A stretch of DNA of 64,000 nucleotides from Caloramator fervidus. Its GTDB lineage: Bacteria > Bacillota > Clostridia > Clostridiales > Caloramatoraceae. The notes beneath the pieces were generated by a model. That model did not search any database. It saw nothing but the letters and a program-made list of their open reading frames with translations, and was not told where the DNA came from. A program made the translations under genes and the position numbers. The DNA is taken from assembly GCF_900108045.1 (NCBI RefSeq), contig NZ_FNUK01000003.1, positions 1 through 64,000 on the forward strand. The letters run 5' to 3'. Shown here in pieces: positions 24,649-33,119 of the stretch (the first letter of the stretch is position 1; the number at the start of each line of letters is the position of its first letter).

Positions 24649-25222
24649 ATAACCATAGACCATACACAATATTTTCTTTATCTTTAAAAGCCTCATAATC
24701 TATTTTTACTACCTTTGCAGGAATACCAACAACAGTAGCATAAGGTGGAACATCCTTAAGAACAACAGCATTTGCACCTATTTTGGCATTATTCCCTATT
24801 TTTATAGGTCCTAAAACCTTTGCTCCAGCACCTATAACAACATTATCTCCAACAGTTGGATGCCTTTTAACATCCTTTTCCTTTCCAGTTCCTCCTAAAG
24901 TCACTCCATGAAATATAGTAACGTTATCTCCAATTTCAGCAGTTTCTCCTATTACAACTCCCATACCATGATCTATAAAAAGTCCCTTACCTATTTTAGC
25001 TCCAGGATGTATCTCTATCCCTGTTCTATGCCTTGCAAATTGAGATATCCACCTTGCAATAACAAAATGCTTTCTTACATAAAACCAATGGGCTATTCTA
25101 TGATAAATTAATGCATGAAGTCCAGGATATAGAAGTATAACTTCTAGAAGGCTTTTAGCAGCTGGATCCTTTTTTAATATATTTTTAGCCTCTTCTATTA
25201 TCATTTTAAACATATACATCAC
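24647..25222 (-). CDS. cysE: Serine O-acetyltransferase
   Basis: Makes O-acetylserine from serine and acetyl-CoA, the substrate of CysK. The 191 residues end in left-handed beta-helix hexapeptide repeats (Ile-Gly-Lys-Gly, Ile-Gly-Asp-Asn, Ile-Gly-Ala-Gly) with [11 protein letters not shown] and His-Gly-Val-Thr-Leu-Gly-Gly-Thr-Gly, the active-site segments. This is the short EpsC type. It overlaps cysK by four bases. Confidence 0.94.
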   Translation of the reverse strand: MMYMFKMIIEEAKNILKKDPAAKSLLEVILLYPGLHALIYHRIAHWFYVRKHFVIARWISQFARHRTGIEIHPGAKIGKGLFIDHGMGVVIGETAEIGDNVTIFHGVTLGGTGKEKDVKRHPTVGDNVVIGAGAKVLGPIKIGNNAKIGANAVVLKDVPPYATVVGIPAKVVKIDYEAFKDKENIVYGLWL

Positions 25223-26133
25223 TCCTCAAAAAGTTCTGTTGAAAGGTATCTTTCTCCTGTATCAGGAGCTATTGTAACAATCCTTTTACCATTTCCTAAT
25301 TCCAAGGCCTTATTTAAAGCTGCATAAACCGCTGCTCCTGATGATATTCCAACCAAAATACCTTCTTTTTTTGCAAGATTTCTTGAAGTTTCAAAAGCCT
25401 CTTTGGAAGATACAGTAACAATTTCATCAATTATACTTGTATCAAGTATATCAGGAACAAATCCTGCACCAATTCCTTGAATCTTATGAAGCCCTATCTG
25501 ACCTCCTGATAAAACCGCAGACTCTTTAGGCTCAACCGCAACAATTTTAATGTTAGGTATATATTCCTTTAACACCTTACCAACTCCAGTTATAGTTCCT
25601 CCTGTTCCTACACCAGCAACAAACACATCAATTTTACCTTCTGTTTGTTTTAATATTTCTTGAGCAGTAGTTTTCATATGAATTTCAGGGTTAGCAAAAT
25701 TTTTAAATTGTTGAGGCATAAAATATCCATTTTCTTTTGCCAATCTTTCCGCTACTTCAACAGCTCCTTTCATACCTTTTTTACCATCAGTAAGGATAAT
25801 CTCTGCACCATAGGCTTTCATGAGTTTTCTTCTTTCAATACTCATGGTCTCAGGCATTACCAATATTACTTTATATCCCTTTGAGGCTCCTACCATAGCA
25901 AGTCCAATACCTGTATTTCCACTTGTAGGCTCAATTATGGTATCCCCCTTTTTTAAAATTCCCCTTTTTTCAGCCTCTTGAATCATAGAAAGGGCAATCC
26001 TATCCTTTACACTTGATCCTGGATTAAAGTATTCTAATTTAACTAATACTTCTGCCATATCATTAGTCACTAATCTATTTAATCTTATCATTGGTGTATT
26101 TCCTATTAATTCATAAATATTGTTGTAAATCAT
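25219..26133 (-). CDS. cysK: Cysteine synthase (O-acetylserine sulfhydrylase)
   Basis: A pyridoxal phosphate enzyme making cysteine from O-acetylserine and sulfide. Seen are Pro-Gly-Ser-Ser-Val-Lys-Asp-Arg with the Schiff-base Lys, the Thr-Ser-Gly-Asn-Thr-Gly substrate loop, and Gly-Thr-Gly-Gly-Thr phosphate-binding glycines. The ATG at 26133 has a GGAGG site at ideal distance. A GTG nine bases earlier would overlap the ribosome site. Expression is under a T-box with an apparent Cys specifier. Confidence 0.95.
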   Translation of the reverse strand: MIYNNIYELIGNTPMIRLNRLVTNDMAEVLVKLEYFNPGSSVKDRIALSMIQEAEKRGILKKGDTIIEPTSGNTGIGLAMVGASKGYKVILVMPETMSIERRKLMKAYGAEIILTDGKKGMKGAVEVAERLAKENGYFMPQQFKNFANPEIHMKTTAQEILKQTEGKIDVFVAGVGTGGTITGVGKVLKEYIPNIKIVAVEPKESAVLSGGQIGLHKIQGIGAGFVPDILDTSIIDEIVTVSSKEAFETSRNLAKKEGILVGISSGAAVYAALNKALELGNGKRIVTIAPDTGERYLSTELFEE

Positions 26134-26160
26134 AATATCCACCTCCTAAATCTTTGTTAT

Positions 26161-26176
26161 TACCTGTGCACAGGTA
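26161..26176. promoter_or_regulatory. Perfect 16-base palindrome between the T-box and cysK
   Basis: A fully symmetric 16-base sequence (TACCTGTG followed by its complement) lies between the T-box terminator and the cysK ribosome site. It could be a protein operator or an RNA hairpin near the start region. Nothing else explains it. Confidence 0.5.
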
Positions 26177-26450
26177 AAATTAAAAGCCTTCGCCTCATAT
26201 TCAGAGACGAAGGCTTACCTCCGCGGTTCCACTCTGATTGGGAAAACTCCCCTCTCTTTTGGGCACAATCATGCCCTTCTACTATAACGGGTAGTCCCGT
26301 CTCGGCCTACTAAATTTCAGCCTGACGCTCACAGGTGCACTTCAGCTATGCCTCCGTGTAGGACTCTTCCAGCCAAGGAGCCCCTCTCTGGACACTTAGC
26401 ATAGCCTACTCTACCTGATCATAGCGTTTAATTCCGACTAATTTACTCTG
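26173..26450 (-). promoter_or_regulatory. T-box leader of cysK-cysE (probable tRNA-Cys sensor)
   Basis: The invariant T-box sequence AGTGGAACCGCGGAGG is present on the minus strand (complement within 26217-26235), followed by the terminator stem 26185-26192/26208-26215 and a U-rich run. Stem I and the other hairpins fill 26240-26445. A TGC triplet at 26337-26339, preceded by GAAG and followed by A, fits the specifier codon position for cysteine. The regulated genes make cysteine, which agrees. Uncharged tRNA-Cys should give readthrough. Confidence 0.92.
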
Positions 26451-26455
26451 ATTTC

Positions 26456-26484
26456 ATTATATGCATAAAAAACTACTTTGTCAA
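26456..26484 (-). promoter_or_regulatory. Sigma-A promoter of the cysK-cysE T-box transcript
   Basis: On the minus strand a consensus -35 TTGACA and a consensus -10 TATAAT are separated by 17 bases, starting just after the sleB stop. The T-box leader begins a few bases downstream. Confidence 0.85.
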
Positions 26485-26488
26485 TAAT

Positions 26489-27151
26489 TTATTTACAAAA
26501 TACATGTTTACCAATAACCTTTATTACAGGCCTTGACCAAATCCATTTATTTGTAGTTTTTTCTGGATTATAATAAAATAATGCTCCTCCTGAAGGATCC
26601 CAACCGTTTAAAGCATCCGTTGCGGCTTTTTTAGCACTATCAGTTGGAGGCAAATTTATCTGCCCATCATCAACTGCAGTAAAAGCGCCAGGTTGATATA
26701 TAACTCCTGGAATAGTATTTGGAAATCTTGGATCTCTTACTCTATTCATAACAACTCCTCCAACAGCAACTTGACCTATGTAAGGCTCACCCCTGGCTTC
26801 TCCTGATATAAGCCTTGATAAAAGTTCATGATTTTGCGTCCCATTATATCCTCTTTGAGCGTTATCGACATTAATTCCTAAAGCTGCTAAAGTTCTTGGT
26901 CCTGCAACTCCATCAGGATATAATCCATTCTTTCTTTGAAATTCTTTAACAGCTGTATAGGTTAAATATCCATATATTCCATCTACATTACCTTTATAAT
27001 ATCCCCATTTTTTTAATCTGGATTGAATTTCAATAACAACTTGACCACGCGAACCCCAACTATATGTAGCAGCTTTTATAGTATTGTTATAAATAATAGA
27101 AACTAAAATTACAACAAAAAATGTCCAAACCAACAATATCAATTTTTTCAT
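26489..27151 (-). CDS. sleB: Spore cortex-lytic enzyme SleB
   Basis: A lytic transglycosylase for spore cortex during germination. It has a signal segment (about 2-27), an N-terminal peptidoglycan-binding domain (Tyr-Ser-Trp-Gly-Ser-Arg-Gly and Gly-Ile-Tyr-Gly-Tyr-Leu-Thr repeats), and a C-terminal hydrolase_2 domain with Glu in Ser-Gly-Glu-Ala-Arg-Gly-Glu-Pro and Gly-Gly-Val-Val-Met-Asn-Arg-Val. The ATG at 27151 behind GGGAGGTG is preferred over a GTG nine bases upstream. No ypeB follows. It indicates a spore-former. Confidence 0.93.
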   Translation of the reverse strand: MKKLILLVWTFFVVILVSIIYNNTIKAATYSWGSRGQVVIEIQSRLKKWGYYKGNVDGIYGYLTYTAVKEFQRKNGLYPDGVAGPRTLAALGINVDNAQRGYNGTQNHELLSRLISGEARGEPYIGQVAVGGVVMNRVRDPRFPNTIPGVIYQPGAFTAVDDGQINLPPTDSAKKAATDALNGWDPSGGALFYYNPEKTTNKWIWSRPVIKVIGKHVFCK

Positions 27152-27261
27152 ATTAAACACCTCCCTTTTTTATTTTTTGTAAAATTATAGTTTTAATACC
27201 TTTTAATTTATTAAAAATCGTTTAAAATAATATTGTTATCACTATTTAAGAGGTGATCAGA

Positions 27262-29055
27262 TTGAGTTTCTTACCAATATGTAAGGAAGATATGAAAAAA
27301 AGAGGATGGAATGAACTAGATTTTATTTTTGTAACCGGAGATGCTTATGTAGATCATCCATCCTTTGGGCATGCAATTATAACTCGTCTTCTTGAAAGCT
27401 TAGGATTTAAAGTAGGCATAATATCCCAACCAAACTGGAAAACAGCAGATGATTTTATCAAGCTTGGAAAACCTAAAATAGCTTTTCTAGTTTCATCTGG
27501 AAATATAGATTCTATGGTAAATCACTATACCGTAAACAAAAAAAGAAGAAGCGAAGATGTATATTCTCCAGGCGGTAAAGCAAACCTTAGACCAGATAGA
27601 GCTGTTATAGTTTATTGCAATAAACTTAGGGAATATTTTAAAGATGTTCCTATAATAATTGGAGGAATTGAAGTTAGTCTAAGGCGTTTTGCCCATTATG
27701 ACTATTGGGACGATAAAGTAAGACGTTCAATACTTCTTGACAGCAATGCTGATCTTTTAGTTTATGGCATGGGTGAAAAACAAATATTGGAAATTGCTAA
27801 CTTAATATCTTACGGAAAAAAAATAACGGAAATTAAAAACATAAACGGAACTTGTTACGTAACAAAGGATATTTCAAACTTAACAGACTATATAGAAATC
27901 CCTAGTTTCGAAGAGGTTTCAAAAGACAAATTAAAATATGCTGAAGCCTTTAAAATTCAATATCAAGAGCAAGACCCTATAAAAGGTAAAACCCTTGTTC
28001 AAAAACATGGTAATCTTTATGTTGTTCAAAACCCTCCTGCAAAACCATTAACAGTAGAAGAGATGGACTTTATATATTCATTACCATATACAAGAACTTA
28101 TCATCCCATTTATAAAAAATATGGCGGGGTTCCTGCTTTAAAGGAAGTAGAATTCAGTATAGTATCTCATAGAGGATGCTTTGGAGGATGTTCCTTTTGC
28201 GCTCTTCATTTTCATCAAGGAAGAATAATTCAAAAAAGAAGTAAAGAATCTATAATTGAAGAAGCAAAAAAGCTTATAAATCTTCCTAATTTTAAAGGAT
28301 ATATCCATGACGTAGGAGGCCCTACAGCTAATTTTAGAAATCCTTCATGTAAAAAACAGCTTAAAGAGGGTGTATGTAAAAACAGACAATGCCTATTCCC
28401 AACTCCATGTCCTAATTTAGAAGTTAACCATGATGAATATCTTAATATTTTAAGAGAAATAAGAAAATTACCTAAAGTAAAAAAAGTTTTTATAAGATCT
28501 GGAATTAGATATGACTATGTCCTTTTAGACAAAAACGATAAATTCCTCATAGAAGTTATTAAAAATCATATAAGCGGTCAATTAAAAGTTGCTCCGGAAC
28601 ATGTTTGCGATAAAGTTTTAAAAGTAATGGGTAAACCTCCAAGAAAACTATATGATAAGTTTGTTAAAAAATACTTTGACTTAAATAAAAAATTTGGATT
28701 AAAACAATATCTTGTTCCATACCTTATGTCAAGCCATCCAGGAAGTGATTTAAAAGCAGCAATAGAGCTTGCAGAATATATTAGAGATATGGGATATAAT
28801 CCAGAACAAGTTCAAGACTTTTATCCTACTCCAGGAAGTTTATCAACAACAATTTATTATACTGGAATAAATCCCTTAACTGGTGAAAAAATTTATGTTC
28901 CTAAAGATCCAGAAGAAAAGAAAATGCAAAGAGCTCTTTTACAATTTAAAGACCCAAAAAATTACGACTTAGTATATAAAGCTTTAATAAAAGCTAAAAG
29001 AACTGACCTAATAGGATTTGACAAAAAATGCCTTATACCACCAAAAAGGAGATGA
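27262..29055 (+). CDS. YgiQ family radical SAM protein
   Basis: A roughly 600-residue protein with an N-terminal B12-binding-like domain ([11 protein letters not shown]). A radical SAM core follows, with Cys-x3-Cys-x2-Cys as Cys-Phe-Gly-Gly-Cys-Ser-Phe-Cys, and then Val-Ala-Pro-Glu-His and Cys-rich inserts. Function is unestablished. The start is taken as TTG at 27262 because GAGGTGAT lies seven bases before it. The GTG at 27253 would sit within that ribosome site. It is followed after four bases by a DedA-like gene. Confidence 0.88.
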   Translation: MSFLPICKEDMKKRGWNELDFIFVTGDAYVDHPSFGHAIITRLLESLGFKVGIISQPNWKTADDFIKLGKPKIAFLVSSGNIDSMVNHYTVNKKRRSEDVYSPGGKANLRPDRAVIVYCNKLREYFKDVPIIIGGIEVSLRRFAHYDYWDDKVRRSILLDSNADLLVYGMGEKQILEIANLISYGKKITEIKNINGTCYVTKDISNLTDYIEIPSFEEVSKDKLKYAEAFKIQYQEQDPIKGKTLVQKHGNLYVVQNPPAKPLTVEEMDFIYSLPYTRTYHPIYKKYGGVPALKEVEFSIVSHRGCFGGCSFCALHFHQGRIIQKRSKESIIEEAKKLINLPNFKGYIHDVGGPTANFRNPSCKKQLKEGVCKNRQCLFPTPCPNLEVNHDEYLNILREIRKLPKVKKVFIRSGIRYDYVLLDKNDKFLIEVIKNHISGQLKVAPEHVCDKVLKVMGKPPRKLYDKFVKKYFDLNKKFGLKQYLVPYLMSSHPGSDLKAAIELAEYIRDMGYNPEQVQDFYPTPGSLSTTIYYTGINPLTGEKIYVPKDPEEKKMQRALLQFKDPKNYDLVYKALIKAKRTDLIGFDKKCLIPPKRR

Positions 29056-29059
29056 TAAA

Positions 29060-29668
29060 ATGAATATAGAAATATTTAAAATTTTATCTTATCTAAAAAA
29101 TAATCCTTCTATTGCTTATATTTTTTCTATTTTAAATAGTTTCCTACAAATATTCTTTCCTCCTTATCCTGGAGATTCTTTAATAGCCCTTTTGGGCTAT
29201 CTATCTTATTTAAACATAATAAACGGATATGTGATATTATCATTGACTATAATTTCTACATTCTTAAGCAGTTATCTTTTGTTGTACATAAGTTATAATT
29301 TTTCAAACATCATTGTAAATTCCTATTATTTTAAAAAGTTATTCAATTTACACTCCCTTGAAAAATTTGAAAAATGGTATAAAAAAATAGGACCATTTCT
29401 TTTAGTTATAGGTAAATTTATTCCAGGCATTAACTCAATAATAATAATAGGAGCAGGATTATTTAAAATTGACATTAAATTATCATTATTATCAATAGCA
29501 ATTTCAACAATCCTTCACAACTCTATGTTTTTTATAGCAGGCAAAATAGCAGGAGAAAATCTAAAGTTTTTAAAAACCTTAATAAAAGAATACACAACTT
29601 ACATATTACTTGGAATCACACTTTTATATTTAGGATATTTACTAATAAAAAAAATATTTAGGGAGTAA
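29060..29668 (+). CDS. DedA/SNARE-associated family membrane protein
   Basis: About 202 residues with four to five hydrophobic segments and the family motifs Pro-Pro-Tyr-Pro-Gly-Asp (about 34-39) and Gly-Lys-Phe-Ile-Pro-Gly, followed by Gly-Ala-Gly. DedA proteins act in lipid carrier flipping. The ATG at 29060 lies behind AAGGAGATG, which overlaps the ygiQ stop. A longer frame would overlap ygiQ by 38 bases and is unlikely. It is tail-to-tail with the lipid kinase gene, overlapping by 11 bases. Confidence 0.82.
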   Translation: MNIEIFKILSYLKNNPSIAYIFSILNSFLQIFFPPYPGDSLIALLGYLSYLNIINGYVILSLTIISTFLSSYLLLYISYNFSNIIVNSYYFKKLFNLHSLEKFEKWYKKIGPFLLVIGKFIPGINSIIIIGAGLFKIDIKLSLLSIAISTILHNSMFFIAGKIAGENLKFLKTLIKEYTTYILLGITLLYLGYLLIKKIFRE

Positions 29669-30530
29669 ATATGATTACTTTTTGATCTGAAACACAAATA
29701 TTTAATGGAAAATCAGGTCCTTTTTCACCATCAATATCTGTTTCTATGTTTTCTAAACATTCAATTTGAAATCTTTTTTCCTTTAAATAAATAATATTTT
29801 CATCATTAAGATGCTCTCCCTTAAGCATTTTTATAAATAAATTAAATAACTCAACTATATTACATTGTTTTACAGCAATTAAATTAAGATAACCATCATT
29901 AGCAGTTGCATCTGGAGCTAATCTAAAACCTCCTGCAGAAGAACCATTTAATATAGTAAATAAATAAATATTTTCTTCAATTACTTTTTTTTCAGTTATA
30001 ATTCTTACAGGAATAGGTCTAAAATTGGGTATTTGTTCTATCCCTTTAAGATAGTAGGCTACCTTGCCTAAAGTATTTTTTAAATTAATATCTATCTTTT
30101 GAGAAACATCCGTCAAAAGTCCCGCAGCTGCAACGTTTATAAAATATCTATCATTTATCTTTCCTAAATCAAATTTTGTTAAATTACCCCTAATAATAAT
30201 TTCACAAGCATCAGAAACTTTCTTTCCTATACCTAAATATCCTGCAAAATCATTTGCTGTTCCAGAAGGGATTATTCCAATTGGTTTATTTAAACCTGCT
30301 TTAAGCATAGAATTTATAACATGATTTATTGTTCCATCTCCTCCAGAAACAATAACAATATCATGATCATAAGCATATTTAATACACTTATAAATATCAT
30401 CTACTGACATAGTCCTATATGGAGTAACAACATAACCACCTGATTGCAGTTTGTTAATTACTTGATCTAACTTTAATCTAAAAGTTCTATTACCTGAATA
30501 TGGATTATAAATTAAAAAAGCCTTCTTCAT
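29658..30530 (-). CDS. Diacylglycerol/lipid kinase family protein
   Basis: A 290-residue YegS/DagK-like kinase that phosphorylates diacylglycerol. Motifs are Tyr-Asn-Pro-Tyr-Ser-Gly (about 8-13), Val-Ser-Gly-Gly-Asp-Gly-Thr-Ile-Asn-His for ATP binding, and Gly-Thr-Ala-Asn-Asp-Phe-Ala. The C-terminal beta domain contains Gly-Gly-Phe-Arg-Leu-Ala-Pro and Asp-Ile-Asp-Gly-Glu. Its stop overlaps the end of the convergent DedA-like gene. It recycles diacylglycerol for the phospholipid genes nearby. Confidence 0.88.
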   Translation of the reverse strand: MKKAFLIYNPYSGNRTFRLKLDQVINKLQSGGYVVTPYRTMSVDDIYKCIKYAYDHDIVIVSGGDGTINHVINSMLKAGLNKPIGIIPSGTANDFAGYLGIGKKVSDACEIIIRGNLTKFDLGKINDRYFINVAAAGLLTDVSQKIDINLKNTLGKVAYYLKGIEQIPNFRPIPVRIITEKKVIEENIYLFTILNGSSAGGFRLAPDATANDGYLNLIAVKQCNIVELFNLFIKMLKGEHLNDENIIYLKEKRFQIECLENIETDIDGEKGPDFPLNICVSDQKVIIFTP

Positions 30531-30567
30531 GTAAATCCCCCCAACTTTTTATATTTTACTGCAAATT

Positions 30568-30595
30568 AATAGTTCCTGCAACTGCAGGAACTATT
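30568..30595. terminator. Strong hairpin after the CBS-domain gene
   Basis: Perfect arms extend to about 13 bp around a two-base loop (inner arms 30571-30580 and 30583-30592). They overlap the CBS gene stop. The U-tract is weak on the minus strand, so termination is likely but not certain. Confidence 0.55.
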
Positions 30596-31031
30596 AATAC
30601 ATATTATGGGTGGGTTTTGAAATATCACTTAATGCCTCTCCCGCATCATCTACTAATTTAGATTCAACAGCCAAATCCCCAATTGCAAGCATTCCAACTA
30701 ATCTTCCATTTTCTACAACAGGCAATCTTCTAACTTGTTTTTCAGCCATAAGCCTTGCAGCATCATGAACATCCATATTAGGATTTGCAGTAGTTACACC
30801 AACAGTCATAACATCCTTAGCTAAAGCATTGTTAAAATCTTTTCCCATAGCAACATCCCTTAACACAATATCTCTATCTGTTACAATTCCAACTACTTTA
30901 TCTCCATCAACAACCGGAACAGAACCTATATTTTTTTCCTTCATAATTTTTGCTATTTCTATAACTGGAGTATTAGGCGTAACATAAGATACATTTGTAG
31001 TCATAAGATCCTTTACTTTCATAAATTTCAC
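30594..31031 (-). CDS. CBS-domain pair protein
   Basis: A 145-residue stand-alone pair of CBS domains (about 8-60 and 75-130). The repeats contain Gly-Ile-Val-Thr-Asp-Arg-Asp-Ile-Val and Gly-Met-Leu-Ala-Ile-Gly-Asp-Leu. Such proteins bind adenosine nucleotides and act as regulators. The partner is unknown. It is divergent from the psd operon. Confidence 0.88.
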   Translation of the reverse strand: MKFMKVKDLMTTNVSYVTPNTPVIEIAKIMKEKNIGSVPVVDGDKVVGIVTDRDIVLRDVAMGKDFNNALAKDVMTVGVTTANPNMDVHDAARLMAEKQVRRLPVVENGRLVGMLAIGDLAVESKLVDDAGEALSDISKPTHNMY

Positions 31032-31076
31032 CTCCTAGTTAATAGTTTTCCCTTGATTAAATTTATAATTCAAATA

Positions 31077-31105
31077 TTGTAAAAGCGCTGTAAATTTTAT
31101 ATAAT
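31077..31105 (+). promoter_or_regulatory. Sigma-A promoter of psd-pssA
   Basis: A -35 TTGTAA, a 17-base spacer and a perfect -10 TATAAT lie 34 bases before the psd start. Confidence 0.75.
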
Positions 31106-31139
31106 TACTATAAAAAGAAATAAAAAAGGAGACGTGATT

Positions 31140-31769
31140 ATGAAAATACCTATAAGGAGTGAATGTTTACCTTATGCACTTATTCTATCCTTCTTATCAA
31201 TTATTTTTTATTTTTTAAACAAATACATAGCTATTTTAATGTTAATTCTATTAGCTTTTGTTTTGTTCTTCTTTAGGGACCCTGAAAGAACTATACCTTT
31301 TGATGAAAAAAGTTTTTTATCTCCAGCTGATGGAAAAGTAATCGATATTTGTGAAATCGAAGAAAATGAGTTTTTTAAATCAAAAGCTATAAAAGTTAGC
31401 ATATTCTTATCTTTATTTAATATCCATGTTAATAGAAGTCCAATATCCGGTAAAGTAACCTATAAAAAATATAGACCCGGGAAATACTTACCTGCTTTTA
31501 AAAGTCATGCATCAGAAATAAATGAAAAAAATATAATAGGAATAGAAAACGAATATACAAAAGTTTTAGTAAGTCAAATTACAGGGTTTGTAGCAAGAAG
31601 AATAGTTTGTTGGAGTAAAATTGGAGATACCCTAAAACAGGGCGAAAGATTTGGGCTTATAAAATTTGGTTCCTGCACAGAAATAATAATGCCCATAGAT
31701 ACTGAAATAAAAGTAAAAATTGGAGATACCGTCAAAGGTGGTTTAACAGTTATAGGAGTGATAAAATGA
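31140..31769 (+). CDS. psd: Phosphatidylserine decarboxylase (short type)
   Basis: Converts phosphatidylserine to phosphatidylethanolamine through a pyruvoyl group made by self-cleavage. The 209-residue protein has two N-terminal membrane segments, Phe-Phe-Arg-Asp-Pro-Glu-Arg, Ser-Pro-Ala-Asp-Gly-Lys-Val, Asn-Ile-His-Val-Asn-Arg-Ser-Pro, and a Phe-Gly-Ser cleavage motif near residue 176-178. The ATG at 31140 has GGAG eight bases upstream. The GTG at 31134 is rejected. The stop overlaps the start of pssA by four bases. Confidence 0.92.
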   Translation: MKIPIRSECLPYALILSFLSIIFYFLNKYIAILMLILLAFVLFFFRDPERTIPFDEKSFLSPADGKVIDICEIEENEFFKSKAIKVSIFLSLFNIHVNRSPISGKVTYKKYRPGKYLPAFKSHASEINEKNIIGIENEYTKVLVSQITGFVARRIVCWSKIGDTLKQGERFGLIKFGSCTEIIMPIDTEIKVKIGDTVKGGLTVIGVIK

Positions 31770-32284
31770 ATGCAAAAATAAATAAAAATATAATCCCAAA
31801 TATTTTTACTTTCTTAAATCTAACATTTGGAATGCTTTCAATAATATTTACTTTAAATTCTAATTATATACTATCTGCAACATTAATCATAATGGCAGCC
31901 CTTATGGATAGATATGATGGACGTATAGCAAGGCATTTTAATGCTGCATCGCCATTAGGAAAAGAACTTGATTCTCTTTGCGATTTAATCTCCTTTGGAG
32001 TTGCACCAGCAATACTTTCATGGAGTAGTTTTTTAATAAACTTAGGAATTATAGGGTATATAATATCTATAATTTTCCCAATAGCTGGAGCTTATAGATT
32101 GGCAAGATTTAATGTAACTCCTTTTAATAATTATTTTATAGGGGTCCCAATCACATTTGCTGGATTTTTTGTAGCTTTAGACAATATAATAGCTTCATAT
32201 TATCCTCATACTATTTTATCCTGTATATTTATGATAGCTTTATCATATCTTATGGTATGTAAAATAAAATTTAAGAAATTTTAA
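31766..32284 (+). CDS. pssA: CDP-diacylglycerol--serine O-phosphatidyltransferase
   Basis: Makes phosphatidylserine, the substrate for the preceding psd. The 172 residues hold several membrane segments and the CDP-alcohol transferase motif Asp-Gly-x2-Ala-Arg-x8-Gly-x3-Asp-x3-Asp. Translationally coupled to psd by a four-base overlap. Together they form a two-gene phosphatidylethanolamine pathway. Confidence 0.93.
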   Translation: MNAKINKNIIPNIFTFLNLTFGMLSIIFTLNSNYILSATLIIMAALMDRYDGRIARHFNAASPLGKELDSLCDLISFGVAPAILSWSSFLINLGIIGYIISIIFPIAGAYRLARFNVTPFNNYFIGVPITFAGFFVALDNIIASYYPHTILSCIFMIALSYLMVCKIKFKKF

Positions 32285-32306
32285 GAGCCGAAAGGCTCTT
32301 TTTTTG
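32284..32306 (+). terminator. Intrinsic terminator of psd-pssA
   Basis: A short GC stem (AGAGCC with GGCTCT) around GAAA is followed by a T-run, right after the pssA stop. Confidence 0.85.
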
Positions 32307-32364
32307 TGTCAAAAATTAATCTTAAGCATATTATGTTACTGTAAGTTCTCTAAGGAGTGATCTT

Positions 32365-32919
32365 ATGAATATAAAAGGAAGCAAAACTGAACAAAACCTT
32401 TTAAAAACCTTTGCTGGAGAATCTAGAGCTAGAAACAAATATACTTTTTATGCAGAAAAAGCAAAGGAAGAAGGTTTTGAATTTATTGCTGCAATATTTT
32501 ATGAAACTGCTGAAAATGAAAAAGCCCATGCAAGAAGAGTTTTCAATGATTTTCTAAAAGACAATAAAACAACAGCTGAAAACCTTTTAAATGCTGCAAT
32601 GGGGGAAGCCTATGAAAGTGAAAAAATGTATAAAGAATTTGAGAAAACAGCCCGTCAAGAAGGATTTGAGGAAATAGCTAATTTCTATAAAGAACTTGCT
32701 GAAACCGAAGAATATCACAAAGAAAGATTTAAAGCTATCCTAGAAAACCTAAAAAATGGTAAAATATTCAAAAGAAATATAAAGGTAAAATGGCATTGCA
32801 GAAATTGTGGTTATATACATGAAGATTATGAAGCTCCTGAAAGATGTCCATTGTGCAACTTCCCAAAAAGCTATTTTGAAATATATTGCGAAAACTTTAA
32901 AGAAGGTGTTAATCTATGA
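32365..32919 (+). CDS. rbr: Rubrerythrin
   Basis: A diiron peroxidase protecting anaerobes from peroxide. The N-terminal ferritin-like domain has the Glu-Asn-Glu-Lys-Ala-His metal motif (about 51-56) and a second Glu-Thr-Glu-Glu-Tyr-His. The C-terminal rubredoxin domain has Cys-Arg-Asn-Cys-Gly-Tyr and Cys-Pro-Leu-Cys (about residues 150-170). At 184 residues it is full length. Its stop overlaps the start of a 51-residue gene by three bases. Confidence 0.95.
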   Translation: MNIKGSKTEQNLLKTFAGESRARNKYTFYAEKAKEEGFEFIAAIFYETAENEKAHARRVFNDFLKDNKTTAENLLNAAMGEAYESEKMYKEFEKTARQEGFEEIANFYKELAETEEYHKERFKAILENLKNGKIFKRNIKVKWHCRNCGYIHEDYEAPERCPLCNFPKSYFEIYCENFKEGVNL

Positions 32920-33071
32920 AAAAATGCATGATTGCTTGGATTCCATATGATCTTTTATTAGATTTGGATGAAGAACTTATTAAATTTAGAAATAAAAACG
33001 AAGAAAATTTTCATGATGAATATGATGAAATAGACAAAGAATATATTGAAGAAGAATTAAATAAAAAATAA
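32916..33071 (+). CDS. Small acidic protein translationally coupled to rubrerythrin
   Basis: A 51-residue frame starts with ATG overlapping the rubrerythrin stop (ATGA). The N-terminal third is hydrophobic and carries Cys4 and a Trp-Ile-Pro-Tyr segment. The rest is very rich in Glu, Asp and Lys. I do not recognise it. The overlap and a terminator directly after it support a real gene. It is too short for most ORF finders. Confidence 0.6.
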   Translation: MKKCMIAWIPYDLLLDLDEELIKFRNKNEENFHDEYDEIDKEYIEEELNKK

Positions 33072-33072
33072 A

Positions 33073-33098
33073 GGTGTGCCAAAATGGCACACTTTTTA
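33073..33098 (+). terminator. Intrinsic terminator after rubrerythrin and the small protein
   Basis: A GTGTGCCA stem pairs with TGGCACAC around a short loop, followed by five Ts, immediately after the small gene. Confidence 0.85.
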
Positions 33099-33119
33099 GT
33101 AATATAAATGGTGATGTCT

